A stretch of 26,456 nt of DNA from an uncultured Fretibacterium sp. (GTDB taxonomy: Bacteria; Synergistota; Synergistia; Synergistales; Aminobacteriaceae), in NCBI GenBank assembly GCA_937900285.1, contig CALCEM010000061.1:1-26456 (forward strand), written 5' to 3'. Shown piece after piece: positions 15,346 to 23,146 of this stretch (positions are counted from its first letter, which is position 1; each line of letters begins with the position of its first letter). The notes under the pieces were generated by a model, which saw only the letters and a program-made list of their open reading frames with translations, was not told the origin of the DNA and made no database searches. Position numbers and translations under genes: made by a program.

Positions 15346-17835
15346 ATGAACACTAAAATTTTAAGAAATATGATTTTAGAGGCGGATGTTACAGGCAAAA
15401 ATATAAGGGCGTTATCGCTTTGTGTTTTTGGGTTAGTATTTTGTATCGCGACGGGTATCACTGGAATAACGAGACTTATAGGAGGTTATTACGCTTCAGG
15501 AGGAACTTATTTAATTATTGCGGTTATCTGCGGTTATTTTCTTGCATATGGAGTAATAAACATAAATGCAGGTGAACCGGAAAAAATTTCAAAAATAGCA
15601 TATCCCTTAGTAATAGGAGTATTTATATTTGGCTTAACAGTATTATTTTTTGTTGACGGAGGATTTCGGGGCGGAGTTCCAATATATTTTATATTAGCTT
15701 CGGTGGCGACTCCTTGTTTTTTAAAATTTGATGAAGCAATTATAATTTTGCCGCTGGAGTTTGCATCGTTCTTAGTTAATTCGCTCTTTGAAAAACATTA
15801 TCCGGGTGCAGTAAATTTGGAACTTGCAACAGCAACAAATAAAATTTTCCCGATAATAATCGTAACTGCTTCGCTCGGTGTTTTATGCTTGTTATATTTA
15901 TACACTTATCAGAGCCAGCAGATGAGACTTGAAAAAGCAATTTCAGATGCAAATTCAGCAAATGAAGCAAAAAGTTCATTTTTGGATAACATGTCGCATG
16001 AAATCCGTACGCCGATGAATTCAATTTTAGGCATGAACGAAATGATAATACGAGAGGAAGACAGACCGGAAATTTTAGAATATGCAAACGTTATACAACG
16101 ATCAGGGCGAGCATTACTCGGAATAATTAACGATATACTCGACTTTTCAAAATTGCAGGACAAAAAAATGGAGATTGTCGCAACTCATTACGATTTAAGC
16201 TCGCTTATAAATGACATGGTAAACATTGCTTCAGAACAGGCGAAGAAAAAATCATTAACTTTTGATATAAACGTCGATAAGACGATCCCCAGAATTTTGG
16301 ACGGCGATGAATATCATATACGGCAAGTCACGATGAATATTTTAAACAACGCAATTAAATTTACAGAACGCGGAGGAATCACCGTAAATATTGGCTATGA
16401 AGTTTTAAGCGAGGACAGCATCTCGTTAAAATGTTCAATTTCTGATACTGGTGTCGGAATAAAATCGGAAGACATTGAACAAATATTTAAACCTTTTGAG
16501 TACGTCGAATCATCCAAAAAATACCGCGCTGACGGTTCGGGCTTAGGGCTTTCGATCGTGCAGAAATTATTACATTTAATGGGCAGTGATTTAAGAGTCG
16601 AGAGCGTATTTCATAAGGGGTCAACATTCTCATTTGAAATTAAACAGACCGTTTTAAAATGGGAACCGATCGGAGATTATGAGAGGGCGTTTAATGTTTC
16701 GGTATCACATCATGAAAATTATAATGGCTCGTTCCAAGCTCCAAATGCTAGGGTCTTAGTTGTTGATGATGCTGATGTAAATTTATTGGTGTTTGCGAAT
16801 TTGCTTAAGAAGACAAAAATTAAAATTGACACGGCCAGCAGCGGCATGGAAATGTTACAGTTAATCCGGATAAATAAATACGACATGATATTTTTGGATC
16901 ATCGTATGCCCGGAATGGATGGCGTTGAAGCATTTCACCAAATGAAAAAAATCACTGACGGAATTAATTTTAATACTCCTGTTGTAGCGTTGACGGCTAA
17001 TGCAGTTTTAGGAGCGCGCAAAATGTACATGGACGAAGGATTCAGCGATTATATTTCAAAGCCTGTTGACACTGTTAGACTTGAGCAGGTTTTACTTGAA
17101 TATTTACCGCCTGAATTAATTTTGCGCGGAGATGACATGATAATTGATGAGCCTGCACCGAAAAAAATAAATAAACTGCCTGAAAATGGAACAGTAAATT
17201 TAAATCTTGATGTCAGCGACTCAGTACCAGAGCCAGAACCAGAACCGGAAGAAGAAGCATCACCATATAAAAATATTCAGGGAATAGATTACGAAGCAGC
17301 TGTAACGAATTGCGGAGCGGAAGAGACATTTATACAGGCTCTAGAAATTTTTTATAACACTCTCGATAAAAAAGCGGACGATATTGAAAAATTTGAACGC
17401 GAAAAAGATATAAAAAATTATACGGTGTTGGTTCATGCTTTGAAGAGCGCTGCGCGTTTGGTTGGAGCTTTAAATTTATCGGCTGATGCTAAATATTTGG
17501 AGGAATGCGGAGACAAAAACGACGTTGAAGAAATTGAGAAGAAGACACCTGCATTATTATCGCAATATAGAAGTTATAAAGAAATTTTAGCTAAAGTGTT
17601 CGGCAAAAAAGAGGATGAAGATTTATCAAAGCCTGAGATTTCTCCATCAGATTTGAATGAACTTTACAGTTTAATAAAAGGTATGGCAGCAAATTTTGAT
17701 CTTGATAATATAGACAAAATGATCGAAGAAACTAAAAATTACAGGATACCGGCTTCCGAAAAAGAAAAATTCGAGAAAGTTAAGGACTGTATAACGGCTG
17801 CGGATTGGGCGACGCTTGATCAATTGTTGAGCTAG
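15346..17835 (+). CDS. Membrane hybrid histidine kinase with receiver and Hpt domain (HK-C)
   Basis: The 829-residue protein has about six hydrophobic helices (roughly 22-187). HisKA carries the phospho-His at 218 (FLDNMSHEIRTPMNSILGMN). The HATPase has NILNNAIKFT, SDTGVGI and GSGLGL. The receiver has LVVDDADVN, phospho-Asp 518 in MIFLDHRMPGMDG, and YISKP. A Pro-Glu linker (PEPEPEPEEE, about 628-637) leads to an Hpt domain with the conserved His 697 in VHALKSAARLVGA, and then a charged C-terminal tail of about 90 residues. It is the only kinase of the three with an Hpt, so it can run a full His-Asp-His relay and might serve the other two. It is followed after 51 nt by the response regulator. 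The ATG has no Shine-Dalgarno and sits directly after a -10 box. Confidence 0.93.
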   Translation: MNTKILRNMILEADVTGKNIRALSLCVFGLVFCIATGITGITRLIGGYYASGGTYLIIAVICGYFLAYGVININAGEPEKISKIAYPLVIGVFIFGLTVLFFVDGGFRGGVPIYFILASVATPCFLKFDEAIIILPLEFASFLVNSLFEKHYPGAVNLELATATNKIFPIIIVTASLGVLCLLYLYTYQSQQMRLEKAISDANSANEAKSSFLDNMSHEIRTPMNSILGMNEMIIREEDRPEILEYANVIQRSGRALLGIINDILDFSKLQDKKMEIVATHYDLSSLINDMVNIASEQAKKKSLTFDINVDKTIPRILDGDEYHIRQVTMNILNNAIKFTERGGITVNIGYEVLSEDSISLKCSISDTGVGIKSEDIEQIFKPFEYVESSKKYRADGSGLGLSIVQKLLHLMGSDLRVESVFHKGSTFSFEIKQTVLKWEPIGDYERAFNVSVSHHENYNGSFQAPNARVLVVDDADVNLLVFANLLKKTKIKIDTASSGMEMLQLIRINKYDMIFLDHRMPGMDGVEAFHQMKKITDGINFNTPVVALTANAVLGARKMYMDEGFSDYISKPVDTVRLEQVLLEYLPPELILRGDDMIIDEPAPKKINKLPENGTVNLNLDVSDSVPEPEPEPEEEASPYKNIQGIDYEAAVTNCGAEETFIQALEIFYNTLDKKADDIEKFEREKDIKNYTVLVHALKSAARLVGALNLSADAKYLEECGDKNDVEEIEKKTPALLSQYRSYKEILAKVFGKKEDEDLSKPEISPSDLNELYSLIKGMAANFDLDNIDKMIEETKNYRIPASEKEKFEKVKDCITAADWATLDQLLS

Positions 17836-17886
17836 GATGGCTATAAGGAAATTTTATTTAAAATACATTGAAAGGATGAGAGATTT

Positions 17887-18762
17887 TTGAGCAAGGTTTT
17901 ATTTATCACTGAGAAAGTTAGTTTTATATCTGAAGGAATAGTAAACCATTTGAAGGCGAACAGTTTTGAAGTCTTCACGGTTAAACCGGATGTCACGGCT
18001 ATTTCAACATTTTTAAAACCAAAAGAAGAAGAAGCCGAAGCGATCGACCCAGAAGTTGCTGCATTGTTGAGCAAGGAGAGTGCTACGGAAGAAAAACCCG
18101 CTGAACCCGAACCGGAACAGCCCCATAAAGACGAAATACCGCGAATATTTATAATGTATTTGCAGGGCGAAGATAATTTAATGATTGATGTTCTCGGATA
18201 TATAAAAGATGTCGTCGAAGATTTGGGCGTGAGATTTTTTGTAATAGGAACGCAGGAAGAACTTGACACAGTAATAGGAAAAAAAGCGGATTACGTAGCA
18301 GGTTTATATACTCGTCCTGTAGATTTGCCGGAATTTATTAAGCGTCTCCAAAAAGAAGGGGAAGCGGTCGACAAGTTACAGGAATTTAAGAGCATTTTAA
18401 TAGTTGATGATGATGCTACGGCGTTGCGTTCGATGAAGAGTTTATTATCAGCTAAATATAAAATTTTGGTTGCTAGTTCCGGAATGAACGCTATAACTAT
18501 TTTGGCAAAAAATCACGTTGATTTAATATTATTAGATTTTGAAATGCCGGTCATCAACGGTCCGAAAGTTCTCGAAATGATAAGATCCGATCCAAATTCC
18601 GCAAATATTCCCGTAATGTTCTTAACAGCTAAAGGCGATAAACGCAGCATTATGGAAGTTTTGAGATTTAAGCCGGAAAAATATTTATTGAAGACGATGC
18701 TCCCGAAGGATATTTTAGATAGTATTGATGATTTTTTCATGCAGAGAAGATTAAACGGCTAA
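17887..18762 (+). CDS. Response regulator with an interrupted pseudo-receiver plus a C-terminal receiver
   Basis: The 291-residue protein starts at TTG, 10 nt after AAAGGA, and is the likely partner of HK-C upstream. The C-terminal receiver (about 168-288) is complete: ILIVDDDATA (acidic pair at about 174-176), phospho-Asp 217 in LILLDFEMPVING, LTAKGD and conserved Lys 269 in YLLKTMLP. The N-terminal part resembles a second receiver split in two. VLFITEKVSFISEGIVNHLK and FEVFTV (residues 4-32) look like the first strands. A Glu/Pro-rich linker (44-83) interrupts it, and PRIFIMYLQGEDNLMIDVLG to residue about 158 looks like the remainder. No phospho-Asp is evident there. There is no DNA-binding or enzymatic output domain, so it probably works by protein contact. 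Confidence 0.85.
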   Translation: MSKVLFITEKVSFISEGIVNHLKANSFEVFTVKPDVTAISTFLKPKEEEAEAIDPEVAALLSKESATEEKPAEPEPEQPHKDEIPRIFIMYLQGEDNLMIDVLGYIKDVVEDLGVRFFVIGTQEELDTVIGKKADYVAGLYTRPVDLPEFIKRLQKEGEAVDKLQEFKSILIVDDDATALRSMKSLLSAKYKILVASSGMNAITILAKNHVDLILLDFEMPVINGPKVLEMIRSDPNSANIPVMFLTAKGDKRSIMEVLRFKPEKYLLKTMLPKDILDSIDDFFMQRRLNG

Positions 18763-18789
18763 ATTGAATTTTAAATTTTAAATTTATGT

Positions 18790-18843
18790 TTGCTCCCAGT
18801 CTGGATTAAAAAAAATATATTTCATGGCCGGGAGCAATTTTAT
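18790..18843 (+). terminator. Rho-independent terminator after the HK-C/response-regulator operon
   Basis: TTGCTCCC (18790-18797) pairs perfectly with GGGAGCAA (18830-18837) around a 32-nt AT-rich loop and is followed by TTTTATTTTA. It separates the plus-strand signalling operon from the convergent polysaccharide operon. The T tract is on the plus side only. Confidence 0.6.
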
Positions 18844-18848
18844 TTTAT

Positions 18849-19895
18849 TTATAAATACCTTTTGAAAAATTTAATATGCTCGCTTATTACTTTTTCATTT
18901 GAGAAATTTTTTGAGCGTTCGAGACCTTTGAGTTTTAAATTTTCCCGCTCCGAATCATTCTCAAGTAAAATTTTTATTTCATGGGCGATGCTCTCAATAT
19001 TATACGGGTCAATATATTTCGCACCATCCGCACAAACTTCAGGCAATGAACTCGATTCAGCAACAATAACAGGAGTTCCGCACGCCATCGCCTCAATCGG
19101 TGGAAGCCCAAAACCTTCATAAAGCGACGGAAATACAAAAATTTCTGCTCCAGAATATAAAGCCGGTAAATCTTCATCAGCAACAAATCCCGTAAATTTT
19201 ACGCTGTCCGGAATTTTATCAAGCCCCAAATTTTTCAGCGTTAATCTGTCGTGTTTTTTGCCGGCCAAAATTAAATCAAAATCGCCATATAACTCGCTTA
19301 ACAAATTCCAAGCCAACACCAAATTTTTTAAATTCTTTTTTATATCAAGCGATGCAAGCGACAAAACATATTTTTTATTTATGCCGTATTTTATTTTTAT
19401 CTCGTTGATTTTTTCCGGCGGTTCACGCTTAAATTTTTCGTCCGGTGCTTCGTGTATAACTTGTATTTTATTTTCATCTACAAAATTATATCTGTCGAGT
19501 ATTCGGCTTTTCGTGAAATTTGAAACGGCTATCACTCCGAGCGAATTTTTTAAAACTCTAGGCCAAATAAATTTATATAAATCACGCGCCAAAATATTAT
19601 TACTGTGTAAATCAGGCCGGTCAACCTGCAAAATATCATGCGCCGTCACAACTTGATCATAAACTTTTATTGGTGCAGAGTTCGCGGGACTCCACAATAA
19701 ACAATTTTTTACACGGCCGGGCAAAATAAACTGCTCCCATAAATGAGATTTTATAATATTTAATTTTTTATTCGGCGCGATCAATTCATATTTAAAATTT
19801 TTTTCGTCAAGTCCCTTTAAAATTTCGCTCAAATATCTTTGCAAACCTGATAAAGAATTTTGCAGAACTCTGGAATTAATTACAAATTTTTTCAT
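18849..19895 (-). CDS. GT4-family glycosyltransferase
   Basis: The 348-residue GT-B fold enzyme is a retaining glycosyltransferase of the group 1/GT4 type. The N-terminal half holds the acceptor side (INSRVLQNSLSGLQRYLSEI, TAHDILQVDRP, VIAVSNFTKSRIL). The C-terminal half holds the nucleotide-sugar side with VLSLASLDIKKNLKNLV, LILAGKK, VKFTGFVADEDLPALYSGAE and the EX7E motif EGFGLPPIEAMACGTPVI (E260 and E268). There is no membrane segment, so it acts at the cytoplasmic face. GAGGAGGG precedes the ATG, and the gene overlaps the end of the sugar transferase gene by 20 nt. It is the last gene of the minus operon. The sugar and linkage are unknown; it probably adds the second or a later sugar onto the lipid-linked primer. 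Confidence 0.9.
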   Translation of the reverse strand: MKKFVINSRVLQNSLSGLQRYLSEILKGLDEKNFKYELIAPNKKLNIIKSHLWEQFILPGRVKNCLLWSPANSAPIKVYDQVVTAHDILQVDRPDLHSNNILARDLYKFIWPRVLKNSLGVIAVSNFTKSRILDRYNFVDENKIQVIHEAPDEKFKREPPEKINEIKIKYGINKKYVLSLASLDIKKNLKNLVLAWNLLSELYGDFDLILAGKKHDRLTLKNLGLDKIPDSVKFTGFVADEDLPALYSGAEIFVFPSLYEGFGLPPIEAMACGTPVIVAESSSLPEVCADGAKYIDPYNIESIAHEIKILLENDSERENLKLKGLERSKNFSNEKVISEHIKFFKRYL

Positions 19896-21213
19896 GATTA
19901 ATTTTTATTTCCCTCCTCTTCTTCGGTAAAATTATTTCTCTGAACGTCCGCAATAAAATTACAAAATCCAGCCATATAGACCAGTTACGAATATAATATA
20001 AATCCGTCTCAAGCCTGCTCAATCGATCCGTATATTTTCGTCCGCTAATTTGCCACATCCCTGTTAAACCGGGCTTTATCCCAAAAATTTTTTTGTCCTC
20101 AGAATTGTTATATAAATATTTATAATCACCCTTCAATAACGCACGCGGCCCCACAAGACTCATCTCGCCACGCAATACATTAAATAATCCGGGCAACTCG
20201 TTAATATTTAAATTACGCTCATATTTTCCAACGCGCATTATACGAAATTTATACATGTTAAAAATTTTTTCGTTGTAGCCTATCCGCTCTTGAGTTATTA
20301 AAGCCCGACCTCCATCCTTTTTATGAATTTTATAGGCCAGCCAAAACATAAAAGGCGAAAATATTATTAACGCAATTACCGCGCCAACATAATCAATTAT
20401 ATTTTTTATAAACTTGTTGAACGGATCTAATAATCCACGCGAAGCCAATATAACCGGAACTCCATCAACATCCCGGACTTGCTCGGAAAATGTCGTGATC
20501 ATGTACATATCCGGAATATAATGCACTTGTCTTACATGAAATTCTGCCATGTCCAAAATTTCGGATATTAATTCACGTGAAGCCGTCGAAATCGCTATAG
20601 CTACTTCATCAATTTTATATTTTTTCCTGATGGTGTTATATTTTTTTAAATTTCCTAAAACTTTTACGTTATTTATTTCAGTTCCGATTTTACTTTTATC
20701 GTCATCAAGAAAACCTATTACTCTGCACAACGTAAAAGGATGCTCGTCAACTACTTGAGAAAATATTTCACCTGTCCGGCCTGCTCCAAAAATTATTACG
20801 TTCGTCACCAAAATCCCAAAATAAAATAATGTCCGCCTGAATATATAACGAACTATTAAACACAACGGAGCAAATATTATAAATCCCCACATTAAATTAA
20901 ATCTCGAACCGTTCAGCCTCTTAGTATATAAATATAATACCGCTATCAAAAATACTAATATCACAGATCTAAAAACTGCCCTGATCTCATCCCAAAATAG
21001 CCAGCTCCTAAAGCCGTATAACGAATTATAATAAAACGTTAATATTATTGACCCCGAAAAAAATATTAACATTCCAATCGGAAAAATTTTTATGCCGGTT
21101 CCAGGAAAAAATATTAACGACGCAATATAAAAACTACCCAAAAATATTATTACGTCAAATATCACCTGAAAAATTATTAATACACCGCGAATATAATCTA
21201 TTTGTCTTATCAT
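19876..21213 (-). CDS. Polyprenyl-phosphate sugar-1-phosphate transferase (WbaP/CpsE-like), catalytic domain abbreviated
   Basis: A protein of about 445 residues has four to five N-terminal membrane helices (to about 130), a Rossmann-like CoA-binding-type domain (NVIIFGAGRTGEIF, GFLDDDKSKIG), a further membrane helix (YVGAVIALIIFSPFMFWLAY) and a C-terminal bacterial sugar transferase domain (QERIGYNEKIFNMYKFR, FNVLRGEMSLVGPR, KPGLTGMWQISGR). Such enzymes start O-antigen, capsule or exopolysaccharide repeat units. Two oddities stand out. The usual 20-40 residues between KFRxM and the RxxxVGRFLR strand are absent (KFRIM runs directly into RVGKYER). The catalytic Asp-Glu of SLDELPQ reads NINELPG, so the Asp is Asn. 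I chose ATG 21213, ten bases after the rsmA stop; a TTG-started frame begins at 21240 without a ribosome binding site. Confidence 0.88.
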   Translation of the reverse strand: MIRQIDYIRGVLIIFQVIFDVIIFLGSFYIASLIFFPGTGIKIFPIGMLIFFSGSIILTFYYNSLYGFRSWLFWDEIRAVFRSVILVFLIAVLYLYTKRLNGSRFNLMWGFIIFAPLCLIVRYIFRRTLFYFGILVTNVIIFGAGRTGEIFSQVVDEHPFTLCRVIGFLDDDKSKIGTEINNVKVLGNLKKYNTIRKKYKIDEVAIAISTASRELISEILDMAEFHVRQVHYIPDMYMITTFSEQVRDVDGVPVILASRGLLDPFNKFIKNIIDYVGAVIALIIFSPFMFWLAYKIHKKDGGRALITQERIGYNEKIFNMYKFRIMRVGKYERNLNINELPGLFNVLRGEMSLVGPRALLKGDYKYLYNNSEDKKIFGIKPGLTGMWQISGRKYTDRLSRLETDLYYIRNWSIWLDFVILLRTFREIILPKKRREIKINHEKICN

Positions 21214-21223
21214 TGTCTTTATA

Positions 21224-22006
21224 TCACTTCGGCATCTCAAAAATTTTAAAAAGTTTTACCCATTGTTCACAGCTCAAATTTTCCGCCCTCGTATCCGGCG
21301 AAATTTCCAAATTTTGTAATATTTCCATGCTCAAATTATTTAAATTATTCGTTAATTTTTTGCGCCGAAATTTAAACGCCTCATGTAAAAATTTATTCCA
21401 ACACGAATTTTTTACTAAATCAAAATTTTTATTTATTTCAATTTTCAATATTGCCGAGTTTACTTTTGGAACTGGCCTGAAACATTTGCGCGAAACCTTT
21501 TTTATAATTTCAGCCCGTCCGCTGGCCTCGATAGCTATTCCCAAAGGGTAACGCAATTTTGTATTTTTTGGAGCTGTTATCCTTAAAGCTGATTCCTCCT
21601 GAACCATCAAGATAAAATTTTTAAATCCAAACCCCAACAACTTCCAAATTAACGGCGTTGTAATATTATACGGAATATTCGCGATAATTTTATTTGGCAC
21701 GGGATCAAGCTCTAAATAATTAAATTTCATCGCGTCAAAATAATTTACTTTCAAATTTTCGTGATCTGATTCCAACGAGTCCAGATCGCTTTTAAATCTC
21801 GTATCAATTTCTACGGCGTGAACAAATTTAATATTATTACTCAATAGCTTCCTCGTTAAAACTCCATGTCCCGGACCAATTTCTAAAATTACGTCATCGT
21901 TATTTAAATCTGAACTCGAAATTATTATATTTAAAATATTATCGTCAATTAAAAAATTTTGCCCGTAACGTTTTAAAGCTTTAAAATTATTTTTATCTTT
22001 ACACAC
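21224..22006 (-). CDS. rsmA: 16S rRNA (adenine1518-N6/adenine1519-N6)-dimethyltransferase
   Basis: The 260-residue Rossmann methyltransferase (KsgA) dimethylates two adjacent adenines in helix 45 of 16S rRNA late in small-subunit assembly. Visible motifs are RYGQNFLIDDNIL at the N-terminus, the S-adenosylmethionine loop EIGPGHGVLT (42-51), the acidic VEIDTRF, the catalytic motif NIPYNI (110-115), and FRPVPKVNSAILKIE followed by FKFRRKKLTNNL in the C-terminal domain. The length is normal. The start is GTG at 22006, overlapping the last codons of the upstream PAS-GGDEF gene by 8 nt, so it is probably translationally coupled. Its position between a signalling gene and polysaccharide genes is unusual for a housekeeping gene. 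Confidence 0.96.
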   Translation of the reverse strand: MCKDKNNFKALKRYGQNFLIDDNILNIIISSSDLNNDDVILEIGPGHGVLTRKLLSNNIKFVHAVEIDTRFKSDLDSLESDHENLKVNYFDAMKFNYLELDPVPNKIIANIPYNITTPLIWKLLGFGFKNFILMVQEESALRITAPKNTKLRYPLGIAIEASGRAEIIKKVSRKCFRPVPKVNSAILKIEINKNFDLVKNSCWNKFLHEAFKFRRKKLTNNLNNLSMEILQNLEISPDTRAENLSCEQWVKLFKIFEMPK

Positions 22007-23126
22007 GCGAAGCCCCGTTTATATCGTCATAAGCACGAGCAACAAGATCATTAACGCTCATTCCGTCAGCCTCATTAAATTCCGAAGCACCAGTATAAAT
22101 TTTTACGCTACCCGGCAAAATCGCACGCTCCCGAATTTCTCCGGCCAATAATCTAGCTTTTTGTAATTGCAAATTCGTTATAACTAAAAAATCCCCGCCG
22201 CTCCAACGTCCTGACGTGCATTGACGACCCTTTAAAATATCCTGTAAATTTTCGCTGAAAGAGTTTATAACCTCATCGCCTGAAAAATATCCTTCACGTT
22301 CATTTACTCCGCCGATGCCCTTTAATTTTATTGCAACAACGCTCAACGGCACGCCATTTTTTATATTTTTGCGCATCTCCTGCATAATAAAATGCTCCAG
22401 TCCCTGCCTGTTTAAAATTCCGAGCGCGTTATCCTGAGTTAAAATTCTTCGTAATTGTTCGCGTGTTCTGTTAAAATCCGTAACATCCTCGACAGTTATA
22501 AGCGTCGCAATATTGTCCTGCCATTCGATTGGGCCTGCATGAATTTTCACGCGCATAAAATCATCAGTTTCAAAATTTTTCATACGGCATTCAATTTCGC
22601 CCGATCTTTTGCCCAAAATTTTCACGAGATTAAATCTGTTAGGCTGGTCTATTAAATCCTGAACGTGTCGGCCTGGTTTAAGCTCGTTATAAAAAAATTT
22701 ATTTACTGCGATGCATTTACCTTTTGGATCAGTGACGGCGGCGCGCATTGCTAAAGAGTTTAGGACATCGGGATTTTTTATAATTTTCACGATCTCATGA
22801 CCGTACGTAATTCTTATAATAACGCCTCTTATTTGTTCGTCATCGATTCTCAAAGGTGAAGCGGTTATATTCCAGACTTTATTATTTTCGTTAAATTCTA
22901 CGGCGTTAGTTTGCCCCGTGCAGGCTGAAACTAAAATCCCGTGTAACTCGTTATCAAAATCCGTACTCATTGGCGGATAATTTTCGCCGTTAATGCATTT
23001 ATGACCGAACATGCGCAGGGCTACGGCTTTATAACCCTGCGTCGTATATAATAATTTGCCCTGTAAATTTATCACGCAACATAATAAACCGGGCATACTG
23101 TCTAAAATTTTAGTCCATACTGCCAT
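21999..23126 (-). CDS. PAS-PAS-GGDEF-like protein with degenerate active site
   Basis: The 375-residue soluble protein has two PAS-like segments (about 1-108 and 115-220, the second ending ITVEDVTDFNRTREQLRRIL) and a GGDEF-fold domain (about 228-375). NRQGLEHFI stands for the usual NRRGF start, and GYFSGDEVI matches the usual GHxxGDxVL. The signature reads SGGDF (309-313) inside RWSGGDFLVI, so the metal-binding Asp/Glu positions of GGDEF are out of register. The normal DxDxFK strand reads AIKLKG, losing the other metal-binding Asp. It is therefore unlikely to make c-di-GMP; sensing or partner binding is more plausible. It starts 20 nt after galE with no Shine-Dalgarno in the AT-only spacer, and overlaps rsmA. 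Confidence 0.85.
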   Translation of the reverse strand: MAVWTKILDSMPGLLCCVINLQGKLLYTTQGYKAVALRMFGHKCINGENYPPMSTDFDNELHGILVSACTGQTNAVEFNENNKVWNITASPLRIDDEQIRGVIIRITYGHEIVKIIKNPDVLNSLAMRAAVTDPKGKCIAVNKFFYNELKPGRHVQDLIDQPNRFNLVKILGKRSGEIECRMKNFETDDFMRVKIHAGPIEWQDNIATLITVEDVTDFNRTREQLRRILTQDNALGILNRQGLEHFIMQEMRKNIKNGVPLSVVAIKLKGIGGVNEREGYFSGDEVINSFSENLQDILKGRQCTSGRWSGGDFLVITNLQLQKARLLAGEIRERAILPGSVKIYTGASEFNEADGMSVNDLVARAYDDINGASRV

Positions 23127-23146
23127 TTTAAAAATTTAAATTTAAA

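Noticed and set aside
17841..18269. 142-codon minus-strand frame opposite the response regulator
   Set aside because: Its Ser-rich sequence is the mirror of the Glu/Pro-rich linker codons of the real gene on the plus strand.
21048..21551. 167-codon plus-strand frame over the sugar transferase/rsmA junction
   Set aside because: It crosses two well-supported minus-strand genes and shows no domain.
23127..23146. AT-only palindrome-like spacer between galE and the PAS-GGDEF gene as a regulatory site
   Set aside because: It is low-complexity A/T spacer; similar sequence occurs in other gaps (for example near 18770 and 24160) without a common position relative to promoters.
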